NCBI GenBank assembly: GCA_016859345.1 | Contig: CM029115.1 | Location: forward strand, 9,692,501-9,756,500 | DNA: 64,000 nt | Source: Istiophorus platypterus | Lineage: Eukaryota; Chordata; Actinopteri; Istiophoriformes; Istiophoridae | Direction: 5' to 3' | Shown here: one piece after another, positions 39,959-51,837 of the stretch | Layout: each line of letters starts with the position of its first letter | How positions within the stretch are numbered: the stretch's first letter is position 1 | The notes under the pieces: model-generated | Seen by the model: the letters and a program-made list of their open reading frames with translations, nothing else | Databases searched by the model: none | What the model was told of the DNA's origin: nothing | Program-made: the position numbers and the translations under genes

Positions 39959-42900
39959 ATGGCAGTCAACCTGAGCAAAAATGGACCCGCGCTAACAGCC
40001 GCGTACAAAGAAGTGGTAGATGAAAAATCCGACACTAACTGGTAAGGAGCAGCGTTTTAAGAGCGGCGTTGGCTCGGAGGAGGAGGCGTTATACTGGCGG
40101 CGGCGTTGGCTAGCGTTGAGCCAGGCGTCAGATAGTTAAGTTAACGTTAACCTAACGTTGGTTTAACTTAGGTTGTGAACTAATGGCACTTTGTTTAGCA
40201 CGGGCAGACCTTTTTTTTACTCGCCAAACCAGAGATAACGTTGGCCAGAGTCAGCGTCGTTTACACGGGAGTTTAAGTCTGGGGAGCGTTTGTTGCCAGT
40301 CAGATGTGCACTAACGTTGAATGTGAGCTAACTGAGGAGCTAGTAACATTGTCGGTTAACGTTAGCTGAGCGCCTAACCTCCGCGCCTTGCCTGGTTTTT
40401 CTCAATATTTCCGATAAGCTCGTCCGTCGCGGAATCGAATAAACGAGTCGCTTCTCCACCCGATTTCTGGTAAGAAATGAGAATTTAAATATAGCCACTG
40501 TATGAAAGTACAATCCAGGGACTTCCTCTTTGCGTTACCCGGCGTTACAGTGGTACTGTGCCGTAACGTGCTTGACTTGAGGATCCATTTAAACCTACTG
40601 ATCGCAGCTGCTTTGTTTAATGATGAACTGAATTAATTAATCGGGAGCAGGAAGCACCCGGGGGAGTCCTGTTGGCATCACATCCACCCTGAGAATATCT
40701 TCACATTTTTCACTCGTTTTTTGTTTGTTTTTCATTGACAAACAAACAACTACTCATTCCACAAGTTGCTCTTACTGCAGTTACTGAAATGTTTATGATG
40801 GGGTTTAAAAAAAAAATAAAGATGTGGATACAGAATGAAGAAGTGATCTTGCAGTGACTAGTTTCAGTGTGAGTCCAGCTCCTTCCTGGGAGAGGATGTT
40901 TAATATCCCTTGTATTGAACAGAAGCAAAAGCCTTCGTAAAGCTACTTGATCTGACACAGTGAGCTTGTGCGCCAGTATATTTACTTTTACAATCGAGGA
41001 TTTCTATACTGGGCTGAAACTGACATCCCAAGTAGAGACGTAATTGTTACTGGAATATGTAGGTGCCTATCTTGTTACTTATAATGTATCACATGTGTAG
41101 GTGGCACCTAGATCTTATTTGTTATGTATGTGAATTAGTCAAATGATCTTTCCTCTGTGTACTTAAGGCCCTTCAATTGGACCTTAAGGCCATGCATATT
41201 ATTTGTAAAGTCTTCTTTTCACAGCATTATATTATAGCTTTATCTCTTGATACTCAGAAATGTCTGTTGAGTTTAGCAGTATATCAGTAAAGCCTACAAA
41301 ATGGCTGTAATGTGGTTCATAGCCTTACCTAAACAACTTACTGTTCAACTTACCTACACCACCTTGCTAGTGCATCTCAGCATAATCTTTACTGAGAAAA
41401 GATACACTTCAACCCATATCTAACTCAAAAAAAGCTTTTTGGGCTGCCCAAACATCAAGTAGAAGCACTCTCTCGCCACTTGAGGAGCACAGAAGGAAAG
41501 ACTTCTCAGGATCCCTACATTTTAGTGAAAATGATGACAAAAGATAGGAAAAAGGTGCCTTTCCTACAGGAAATGTCCCAGCATTAATTAGGGATTAACT
41601 AGGACTGCTGATCCCTAGGTATTTTCATTGGGCATTTAATAGCAACAAAAAATCAGTTTAGTCTTTACTAAAGCAGGAGCACACAACCTGTGCAGATTAC
41701 TGTAATGGCTTATTTAAGATGGGATTAAAACAACAGCAATGCTTTAGTATATTTACACTACACTAATTTAACTGTAAAGTGTATCCTTTGTGAAAGGGCT
41801 TAAAATAGGTTTACAAAACATGTGTTTGGTTTAGTGTGAAGTGATGCGTATCAGTGCTGGAATAAACTCCCTTGTCTGTCTGTGTTGTCTTTTCTAAAAT
41901 GGTATATTAATATCCTTAATCCGGTGTTTCCTCCAGGGCCTTGTTCACCTATGAGGGAAACAGTAATGATATCCGCCTGGCAGAAAAAGGGGGTGAGTTA
42001 CTCAGTGAATATAGTTTTAAAAGTTTTTATGATCTCAACACGATATTATCAGACATGTGCAGGAATTTCATTGTCAGCATACAGCTGCAGTACTGGAATA
42101 TCAGCACAAAAGGATTGCTTGCCTCTGCTGTCTCACCCCATCATTTGTAAGAGGAAAGAAATGTCCACAGTTACACAACCAACCACAGTAACCATCTGAC
42201 TTTTCCACAATGTTTATGTATCAGATGGAGGACTGGAGGAGTTGGTTGAAGAACTCAACAGTGGAAAAGTGATGTACGCTTTCTGCCGGGTCCAGGATCC
42301 AAATTCTGGCCTGCCTAAATATGTCCTCATCAACTGGGTTAGTGCTATACTCCACTATTGTTCTTTTGTTTGGCCACTTTGCAGTGGCCAGCCTTAAAGT
42401 TGTAGACTTATTCTTTGTGTTTCAGACTGGGGAAGGAGTGAACGATGCAAGGAAAGGAATATGTGCCAATCATGTCAGCTCCATGGCCAATTTTCTCAAG
42501 GTAACCATGCTCTCTGATTTTTGAGAGTAGTTTAAAGATGCATTTAAAGTTTCCGTCTGCTGCAATCTGTTTGTGTTTACAGAGGAGGTTATTTGTGTGC
42601 TGAGTTGCATTTTAATAATGACTTTGAGAAGGAATTAAAAAAAAAAAAAAAAAACAGTAAAGAAAATGGCATACGATGTGCTGCAGGCATTGTTGAAATA
42701 ATGAAGTAGCTTTGTGACTGGTGTCAATGTCATTCAGGTCATACCAGCAGCCAGTGCATGTAAACAAACTACTGGGTGGTGCATTCATGAACCAAGATTA
42801 CGGCTGTAGATCTTCCCCTTATCCTCTGTGCATTAAAAGGAGTTTTTGTTCCATGCTGTTTTCAGGGGGCCCATGTCACAGTAAACGCCAGAGCAGAGGA

Positions 42901-45186
42901 GGATGTGGAGCCTGAGGTGATCATGCAAAAAGTTGCTAAAGCCTCAGGAGCCAACTACAGCTTCCACAAAGAAGCTTCCAGTCGTTTTCAGGACAGTGGT
43001 CCTCAGGGTCCTGTGGTATGCAAGCCTGTTTGCTTATCTTGAATGGTACAAAGACAAGCATGGAGCTAGATCGTAACTAGATTCCTTAATTTCAAGATGG
43101 GGATATATTTGAAATACCAGAGTGTTTGTTCGTTTGTCTGTTTTTTTGGTTGTTTCTTTCACACTTAGCCAGAATTTCTACCATTGAAAAACAATTTTTC
43201 AAACACAGCAAAAACTAGAACAAAGCAGAAAGAATTTAAAAATGCTGGACTAGGCTAGGACAACCTAAATACATGGAAGTTTGACTTGTGCCCCCCCCCT
43301 TTTTATCATGCTCTCTTTATGGAATGGGAATGTAATCATTGGTCCTTATGCGAACTTAGTTGTGAAAAGATTAAAACAACTCACACTACGAACGATATAC
43401 TGGTTGGATATCGGTCACAGAAAACCCTACCAATCATTTTTAAATGATAATTAGTCGAGCAGACTTTTGTAAACCATTGTATTTTTGGAATAATGTAAAA
43501 CTGTGATGTCATGTTTACACCATCAAATTAAATAGTCTTTTCCATCATGCAGGGTTCAGTGTACCAGAAGACCAACGCTATGTCGGAAATCAGAAAGACC
43601 AATAAAGACAACTTCTGGGCACAGGCAGAGGTAGGCTCATTGAAATTGCAAGAACTTCAAATTATATTATGAAAGTTTGCAGTTTTGAAATATCTGACAC
43701 AAAAAAATGACACCATTTACCTATAGTCTGATTGAAAAAAACTAGCCAGGCAGTTTTGATCCATCAACAATGTAACCAAAGTAAGCAAAAGCATGATTGT
43801 GTTTTTTCCTCTGCGTGCAGTTTTTGTTCACCAGCACCTTTCACAGTTACACCTAGAGAGTGGTGCTCATTGCCTTGCAATTCCTTTTAGATAAACTAAT
43901 TGTGAAATTAAGAGTTTTTTTAAATAAAAATAATTTTGCAAAATGGTAAATCAAAGCCAACCTTGCTGACCTGTTTTTGCTTTTAGAAAGAAGAGGAGAA
44001 ACGTCGACAGGAGGAGCGGCGCAAGGCAGAGGAGGAGCGCCAGCAGTTAGAGAGAGAGAGGAAAGACAGAGAGGCCAAGGAGGCAGCATTGAGGGACAAA
44101 AGGGACAAGGAGAGGGCCTCTCAAATCGATCAGCAAAAGTAGGTAGCAACTGAAAAGAAGTGTATGCTGGTCTGAGCTGGTTTTAGTAGCATCTGTTGAA
44201 AGTTTCAGATTACATTTCCTCTGACTTCTAAATGGCCTTTTGTTTAATAGGAAGTACCAGCAGCAGCAGGAAGCTGAGAATAGAGAACAGGAGAAACAAC
44301 GTTGGGTGAGTGATGCACTGTCCTACCATCTGACAAGATCACACTTTGATCTCTGGGACGGTAAATGGGTATCAACTGTGAAGGATCTTGACAGACATTA
44401 GGAATTAATGAGAATGAATGTGGAATGTTGTCAAGTTTACTTCCATATTTAGTGTCACCCACTCTTCTATGATTATGTTGATAGTTAAATAAGTTTCAGT
44501 AGCACACACATCTTGTAAAACCTTAAGTAAGAAAGGTAGCCAATGTTAGCAGTGATATCACCATCATCAGGAGGAGCAGGAGAACCAGGCAGCCCAGAGG
44601 AAAGCGGTCAGGAGAGGGGAATCAGTGGAGAAGGTCAACGTGAGTGTCCCATCTTTAAAGCGATCTCTGCTAGTCTGCTTTCCTTTTTCTTGCCTGTCTC
44701 AAGACAAGCAGTTGTCTCTTTCTAATCAAATGTGAACCCTTTGAAGCTCAACATAAAACACCTGTCTTCTTGTCTTGGCCTCTTTCCATAATACACATAA
44801 TACACTATTGGAAATCTTTTTTTCTCACTACTACTTAGAACCACATTATTAATAAATTGCGGCCATCTAATCCTTGGTGTTCGTATTTTTATTTGTTTTC
44901 TTTTTCTTAGGAGGCGGCTTCTCTCATTTCTCAGCGCGCTGTGAATCCCAGAGAGATGTTCAAGCAGAGAGAGAGGGGAATAACTCCCAGTGACTCAGAC
45001 GTCCCCTCTGCTGCCCCTGCTAGCCCACAGCCAGGTATCACCGAAGCGTAAACAATGACCTTGTCATATAAATCTTATTCCTTTGAATGTCACAGCCTTT
45101 CCTACAGGCTCTGTAGGGCTCTCTCTTAGGTAGCGGTAGGTACAAACTGATGATTTCTCTAGAAGAGACCGCTGTCTCCCAGCGCC

Positions 45187-45222
<36 letters not shown>

Positions 45223-47138
45223 TTTAACTTTCCATCAGACTGTCTAGTTGTCTCATAGTCATACTTAACACTATGTCTCCATCATGGTGTCTTCTCTTTT
45301 TCTGCTCAACCTGTCTGCTCTTTGTTTTTTCTCTCTCGTCCATATTTTTGCATGTTTTTGGGGGTTCCATGTGTGTTTCTGCTCAGGGCGTCTGCAAAGC
45401 CCTTTTCTGTCTAAGCAAGCGTATGAATCTGAGCGAGCCAGCTCACCTCAGCGCCAAGCTTCGCCTGTTCCAGCAAGCTCTGCCTCTCCTGTCCGTGCCA
45501 CAGGTGTGAGCTTTACACAAACACACACACAAATAAACAAAGAACGCACACACTGGGTGACAGTCTGATATTTAACTAAAAGCGCATTGCTTCATTTTCT
45601 CATTGTTGTTCTTGTCAGTCATCATCTTCATATTCCTCACAGTCACTAAATTTTTAGTCCTACTTCCATTCAGTGTACTTTTTTTTTTTTTTTCTTTGTA
45701 AGAAACTTAGACATTATTGCTTTATTTCTCCTGAAGTGAGAATTACCAATAAATGGCAAGACATGTCTGAGACTGGTGGTCATTTTCAGCCTGTGTGGTC
45801 TTGTGAATGTGTTCCCCTGTGTACATGCATGTCTGTGCTTGTGTTTTGCGTGATAAGAGCCTGATGTGGATGATGGACAGTCCAGGTGTGAGTATGATGA
45901 GCAGGAGGCGGCGCCCCAGGAGCAGTGGAAAGGTGGGGGCCATTTCACAAAACACCAGCCTCAGTTTTAACATCAGCTTTCCAACCCTCCCATCTGCTTC
46001 ATATAAAAATGCTTTTGCAATTTGTTATAAGAACAGATTTTTATTCCCTGCAGCTAAATTGTACTGTCAGGATCAGCTGCTGCCGCCACCTGCTGGTAGA
46101 TAACATGTTAGCGCAGACTAAGTTGTACTGACATATATTCCTGTCTTCAGAACAGGAACTGGCTGCCAACTCCTATGTCCAGGAGACTGCTCACGAAGAG
46201 CCCACCCAGGTGGTTGCTTACTTACGTTTAGCCTGATAGTGTTCCTCCATCATATAAATTAACTCTGAAACACAACTTGACCTCATTTGTCCCTCAGGTG
46301 GAGGATAATGACTCATATGAGGGGACTGCTGAGGAGACCTCAGACAGAGGCATCTGCGCAAGGGCCTTATATGACTACCAGGCTGGTAAGTTTATCTTGA
46401 TTGTGCGTTTGTTTTTTGTCACCATACCATTAAAGCAATTAACTGATATGTAGTCAGAAGAATAACTCATGAGTAAGAAAGGACAACTAAACACCCTCTC
46501 ATACTATGGACGTGCCCCCTTTACAAATTGAAAAGTGGCTCCCAGGCCTCACACTTTTTTGGTCACAAAAAGAGCCTCAGACTTGTGGAGTCCACTGTAC
46601 GTGTTTTAGCCATTTCCAGGTAGGTAGGTAGGTAGGTCGGTCGGTCGGTCGGTCGGTCGGTCGGATGCATTGAGGACTGTCAGCAGTAGCTGTAGTAGTC
46701 ATAGTTATCATTGTAGTAACTGCACTTGGTTTCTTCACAGATTTTATGGAGGTCAAATGGACAAAATAGCTGTTTAGTGTCATTAAGTGGGTGTGCAGAT
46801 AAGATGTCCATTTCTGTTATGTTGCTCTTTAAGCAGGTTGTTGTTGTTTGTATTGTATTCTGTGTAAGAATTATAGTCTAAAAAACATGCCTAAAAAAGC
46901 AATTAGGTGTTGTCTACATTACAAACTGCAATATTTGAAAATGCACATCAGCCTTTAACTTTGTTGATGTTCACAATGTTTACTGCTCTATCTTCCTTCA
47001 GCTGATGACACAGAGATCTCATTCGATCCTGACGATATCATCACTGGGATTGAGATGATAGACGAAGGCTGGTGGCGGGGCTATGGCCCAAACGGCCATT
47101 TTGGAATGTTCCCAGCCAATTACGTCGAGCTTATCTAG
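39959..47138 (+). CDS. dbnl: Drebrin-like protein (mAbp1/HIP-55)
   Basis: Fifteen coding exons: 39959-40041, 41937-41992, 42225-42337, 42426-42500, 42866-43015, 43553-43630, 43987-44138, 44251-44305, 44571-44639, 44911-45034, 45387-45503, 45858-45932, 46151-46209, 46298-46385 and 47002-47138. They encode 476 residues (human about 430). DBNL is a cytosolic adaptor that binds F-actin and, through SH3, links to endocytic and signalling partners. An ADF-homology domain covers about 1-135, with [14 protein letters not shown] and KYVLINWTGEGV. A charged Glu/Arg/Lys/Gln-rich coiled coil spans about 185-275. A Ser/Pro-rich linker follows, then a C-terminal SH3 (about 421-476: [21 protein letters not shown]). 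The start matches the family (MAVNLSKNG). Exon 12 uses a poor acceptor (AAG, little pyrimidine), yet its frame is kept on both sides. dbnla/dbnlb status is not decidable here. Confidence 0.94.
40042..41936 (+). other. dbnl: dbnl intron 1
   Basis: A 1.9-kb intron. Its first 350 bases are CpG-rich and hold five AACGTT motifs between 40143 and 40363, suggesting the regulatory island continues past exon 1. The rest is AT-rich and featureless to me. Confidence 0.85.
43016..43552 (+). other. dbnl: dbnl intron 5
   Basis: A 537-bp intron with a short C run near 43292 and no other feature that I can name. Confidence 0.9.
43631..43986 (+). other. dbnl: dbnl intron 6
   Basis: A 356-bp intron; nothing recognisable. 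Confidence 0.9.
45035..45386 (+). other. dbnl: dbnl intron 10 with poly(T)
   Basis: A 352-bp intron containing a 29-base T run (45191-45219). This run and other pyrimidine-rich stretches precede the exon-11 acceptor. Confidence 0.9.
45191..45219. repeat. Poly(T) tract
   Basis: 29 consecutive T within dbnl intron 10. Confidence 0.95.
45504..45857 (+). other. dbnl: dbnl intron 11
   Basis: A 354-bp intron. Its 3' end (TTGCGTGATAAG) lacks a strong polypyrimidine tract. A T run lies further upstream (45679-45693). Confidence 0.8.
46386..47001 (+). other. dbnl: dbnl intron 14
   Basis: A 616-bp intron between the two exons that together encode the SH3 domain. It carries the GGTA/GGTC repeat at 46619-46662. 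Confidence 0.9.
46619..46662. repeat. Compound (GGTA)4(GGTC)7 microsatellite
   Basis: Perfect tetranucleotide array that switches unit once, from GGTA (46619-46634) to GGTC (46635-46662), in dbnl intron 14. Confidence 0.95.
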
Positions 47139-48835
47139 CCCAGCGCATCACCCCCCATCCCAACCCTCTCCCACCTGCACAGATCATCACACTGCCAGCC
47201 CCAAAGGACCTTTGCAGTAAAACAACACACAGCAAAGTCAGTCCTCACACTCACGTGACCAGGCTGAAACAGAGAAAATGAGCCTCCACAGCAAGGACCA
47301 ATGAAAAGATAGTAATCGTGGGCCAGAAGCTTTTGATTTCAAGAAAGTTATTCCATTAAATTATTGATGTTGTAAGCAACTGATGCAATAGTTTAGGGAT
47401 TTGTGAAGATCCATAATCCGACCAAATCTCCCTCTTACTTCCCCAGAAACTATATCTCTTTACTTATAAGTGTGAAGCAGTACAATATCAGCCTTTGTTA
47501 AGTCTTAAATTAAAAAGAGGGCATCAATTTCACTTCTAGTTTACATTCCTTGCAAAATGACTTCAGTTCTATTTCAGGTTTTACTTTGTTGTTACTTGTA
47601 GCAAATGCTCCTGTACATTTCAGGAAAAAATATCAAAAACGGTGGTACCAGCTACAGTATAATCTTTTGCCTTGTTTTTGCCTTTCTTTAGTGTCAGACT
47701 GAATTTTCCCTTTTTTTTTTTTCCTTTGTGATAGAAGTCGCATCCTGTGTGAAATTCAAACCCTTTTTGAGTACTTCTCTGACTGTGGTTGAAGTGAATA
47801 TTTAAAAAAAAAAAACATATGTTTGCTGTGCTTCAGGTGGTTAATTTGTAGTGGGGAATGCTTAAATGGTTAAGATCCCTTTAACTGTGGGTGTATAACG
47901 GTTTGTTTTCATTTCCAGTCCCTATATGGACCAAATCATTTTAATGTATTTAACTTTTCAGGGACAAACTAAAGGGGGAACACATAAGTGAGCCTTATTT
48001 TTCTCAGATTGGATCTCGCTTGGCTAAGTTCAGGTGCATAACAGATTTCCGAGAGTCATATGTGATACTATGGTGCCATAATGAGGGGAAATGAATGCAG
48101 TGCTAGCCTCTGAGCACTTGGTGACATTTTAATAGAACATTTGACAGCAAGTTATGCAAGTTCACTATTTTTATTTTCAAAACAAATTCTTGCTCTTTTA
48201 AATCTTTGTAGTGTGTCGGCAAAAGGAAAATGAATCGATCATGAATTGAAAAGGGCATAATGTATCCATTGCATTATTCATGTTTGTTTTTCCAGAGTCT
48301 ATTAAAATGCACATACATTCTTCATGATAGAATATATAAACAAGCTGTGTTTTTCTATCATTTCAAAGAGGTCAAACAGGGCATAGACTGCATACGCTTT
48401 AGAAACAAATTACGTTCTTTCAAACGTAGAAAACTTTCAGGGATTTTCAGACATCTAACAGGAACTCAGACGTATACACAGACTCAGTTTGTGCTATGAT
48501 CAGTTTCCTGGAATGAGGCAACAGCTGGGGAATTCACCTCTAATGCAGAGGTTTCATTTTCACACGAAAAATCCGATTTTACCTCTCCCACATCCTTCAG
48601 TTACATCTACGTTCAAGTGAATGAGAAATTCACTATTAGTTCATTACAAAACAATATACATACAACCTGGATTTCCAGTTAACTTGTGTCCACTCCTTCC
48701 ACTAACATCACCTTTGGCATACTTTTTTTGTCCTTTTCACAGTTTTAACTAGGGTATTGCCTCATTCCCACCCACTCATATACTCATAAGTCAGTCAAAT
48801 AGGTGACTGAAAATGTTAGAAGTGATTTCTGCTGA

Positions 48836-48867
<32 letters not shown>

Positions 48868-51780
48868 TTTTGCTGGTCAAGTCTCACTTTCCTGCTGAAT
48901 ATTTCTAAAGAAAAAACTTGATTTAAGCTTTGAAATTTACAGCCCTTGGTGTATGTTCACCTAATTTTATCAATTCAAGATAATTTTCATGTACACCTAC
49001 ACATCTATCTAGAAAGTGTGAAGATAAGGCAGGAAGATAAAAATATTACCACCCACTGTTAAAGATTAACACCTCTGCCCTGACTGATACCAATGTATTT
49101 ATATAAGTCTGTTCATTGAAACAGCAGCACATCTCTAAACATATTTAATTTGGAAAATCTCATTTTGTAACTACTAATGACAGTTTCTCACCATGACTGG
49201 AATCTTATGTGCAAGTTGAAACATTTGCAGATTGTTCCCAGGATAGTGACTCACCTCAGACAGGAAATCTTTCCTCCGTTTGGATTCACAATATCTTCTC
49301 CACACGTTCTCAATTACATGGCACTGCCCTCACCTCAACCTCGTATGTTTATGTCAGTGAAAGTCTGAAATGAATAGCAGGGGATTTTCTCAAACTTACA
49401 ACCTATGTTTTTGCTCACCATCCCCACATTTTTTTCGGCTGCAGAAGGTAGAACTGATCATGAGTTCTGCAAAACATTATCACAATTAAATGGAATTGAA
49501 ATGCATTTCCTATGAAGCCTCATGTATGACAAACTATGAATATGTTATAATTGAAATGCAGTTCCCAAAACATACCTGATCTCTGTAAATTGTTATGTTT
49601 TTTTTTTTTTGTTGTTTTTTTTAAATTTCTGCAATTTTTCTCATTCTTGCCTCTGAGTTAGTTCATTCATACAGGAGTCATGTGAATATGAACAGTCTAA
49701 TAACCTGTTTCTTCCATTTTTGCAGACGGCCCTGTTAATCATCTCAACAATCAGAAAATTACAAAAAAAACCTAAACCAAAACTTGTTTTGTGTCTGTTA
49801 AACAAAAGAAGAAAAAAATCCCTCAGAGATTTGGACAGTTTGTAGATATTTGGTTATTTTGACATTTAAATGTTAATCATATTGAAATGTCATACTCTAT
49901 CCGCAACAGATGGAGAAATAGGGCATCCCCCTTTCAAAAACAGATCAAAAACATGCTGAGGAAATGTGGATAGCGTTGAGTGCAGCTTCATGACTCGTCA
50001 CTGTTTTTCTCATGAGATGTGTGTAGTTGTACAGTCTGGGACGGCCAGAGGAAAATGGAGGGAAAAGAGTATGTTTTAAATGCGACCTCATGAAAAAAAA
50101 AAATCACAAAGTACTTCAAAAACCCTCGAGCTTGATGTACTTTACTCAAATATGAATACAAGTAATTTGACTTTTATACTTTCCAAGGTCACTTATCACA
50201 ACGCTATCTGACTCATGACTGGTAGCAGGGAAAAGATTACCTTTTTTTTTCATTTTGTCACTTGCCACTCATTCCTAGTGGAAAAAAAAGATGTTTCTGC
50301 ATTGTCTTGGCATTATTTTTAAACCAATATGTTTCAGACATGACCAGTAGAAACTATTTTATTACAGCAGGGACCCCCCTTGTCTGTGAATATAAGGCCT
50401 AACATATCTGAAACAGTCTTAAAACATTCATTTACCTACATGAGGCTGTTACAGAAGGCGTTTACTCATTATCTGTTATGAGTCAAAACTACATGCGTAA
50501 CTCCTGTCTAGGAAACTTTTACACTAGATATGTTTTTGCATTCCCATGCATGTCAGGGGTGGAGGTTTAAATCCAATTTCAAAAAAAATGATGCAATCAA
50601 AAGCAACATTGTTTATATAATTCAAAGAAATGATGTCCTTAAATGTATATATTTATTATTATATTTACATCACCATCACCAACGAAACTGCTCCTCTTAC
50701 CATGGCTGGTACTGATACTCTTGAAAGATCCTCACTTTGACTGTGTTGTAATTACCATACTGTATAAACTCAAAAATAAATTAGGGGAAGCAAGATGCTT
50801 ATTCATTGTGGTATTTAATACTTCAAGTTTTTGCTTAATAGAAGATAATTTCTGGCAGGAGGAAATGTCTCATCTTTGTGACACATTAAAACAACACTAC
50901 TGTACAATATAAATTCCCATGGTACACTAGCAGCACATATTTGTAGGTAAAGCCTTACTGACAAAAAAAGTAAAAAAGAAATTTACCATTTGATGAAAAA
51001 GAAACCCATGCCACATCATTTGGTTCTGAATTATCTTATCTGATTTACTGTGAATTAGACAGGTTTTCTGTCACTTAGTAGCAACTCCAAGAAATATTTG
51101 AGCCTTGATAAAGCGCTGATATACATCGATGATAAGTCCCTCATATTTTAAAAATAAACTCCTAAAATATATTGATCTAATTACATAGGCATCTGGAAAA
51201 TGTTATTCCGACATTGAGATGCATTTAACCTTTATCGGGGCATCAGCAGAATGTTTCTTTCACTTCCCCAAATTCACCAGTTTAAGTGAATGTGAATCTT
51301 ACATAGGCTTTAAACACAAAATAATATATGCATTTTATACTTAAGGCTGAGGCTTTTTTTTTTCTGATTAACAAGTATGATTATTTTTCATATACTTTGA
51401 TCTTATCCTGTCATCTTAATTTTGATTATCTTCATTTATTTTGTCACTTGGTACTATACACGTAAAACTTTGTTTACGTTAAACACTTTTTTTATATACA
51501 CAATAATTTGTAATACATTCAAACATAGCGATGACATTCCAGTTCTCTGTGTTGCAGATAACACCATAAACACAAGAAATCAACTTAATGGAAAAATAAA
51601 CAATATCGTTATCTGTATGGCATCATAATCTGTTGAAACTGAAGACAAAGTATCCAGATCAGGAGTTTGATCCATGCTTATACAAACGCTTTATTATACA
51701 AACATTTTAAATACAGCTGTTCCTTTTTGGTTTGAAAGGCAGGAGATGAAACAGAGAGAACAGACATTCTGAGACTTGAG
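47139..51780 (+). other. dbnl 3' UTR and intergenic DNA before the ARID gene
   Basis: AT-rich sequence without a recognisable gene. Several ATTAAA or AATAAA signals occur (for example near 47355, 48300 and 50775), so the dbnl 3' end cannot be fixed. Homopolymers occur at 48841-48863 (A) and 49600-49622 (T-rich). The short open frames show no family features. Confidence 0.6.
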
Positions 51781-51837
51781 TGAGAAAAAAAAAACTCATC
51801 TCCTAGAGTCATTTGCTGTGGTGCTATCTGTCAACCA

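Noticed and set aside
45858..45893. Short version of dbnl exon 12 ending at TCCAG
   Set aside because: Joining it to exon 13 breaks the reading frame; the longer exon ending at 45932 keeps it.
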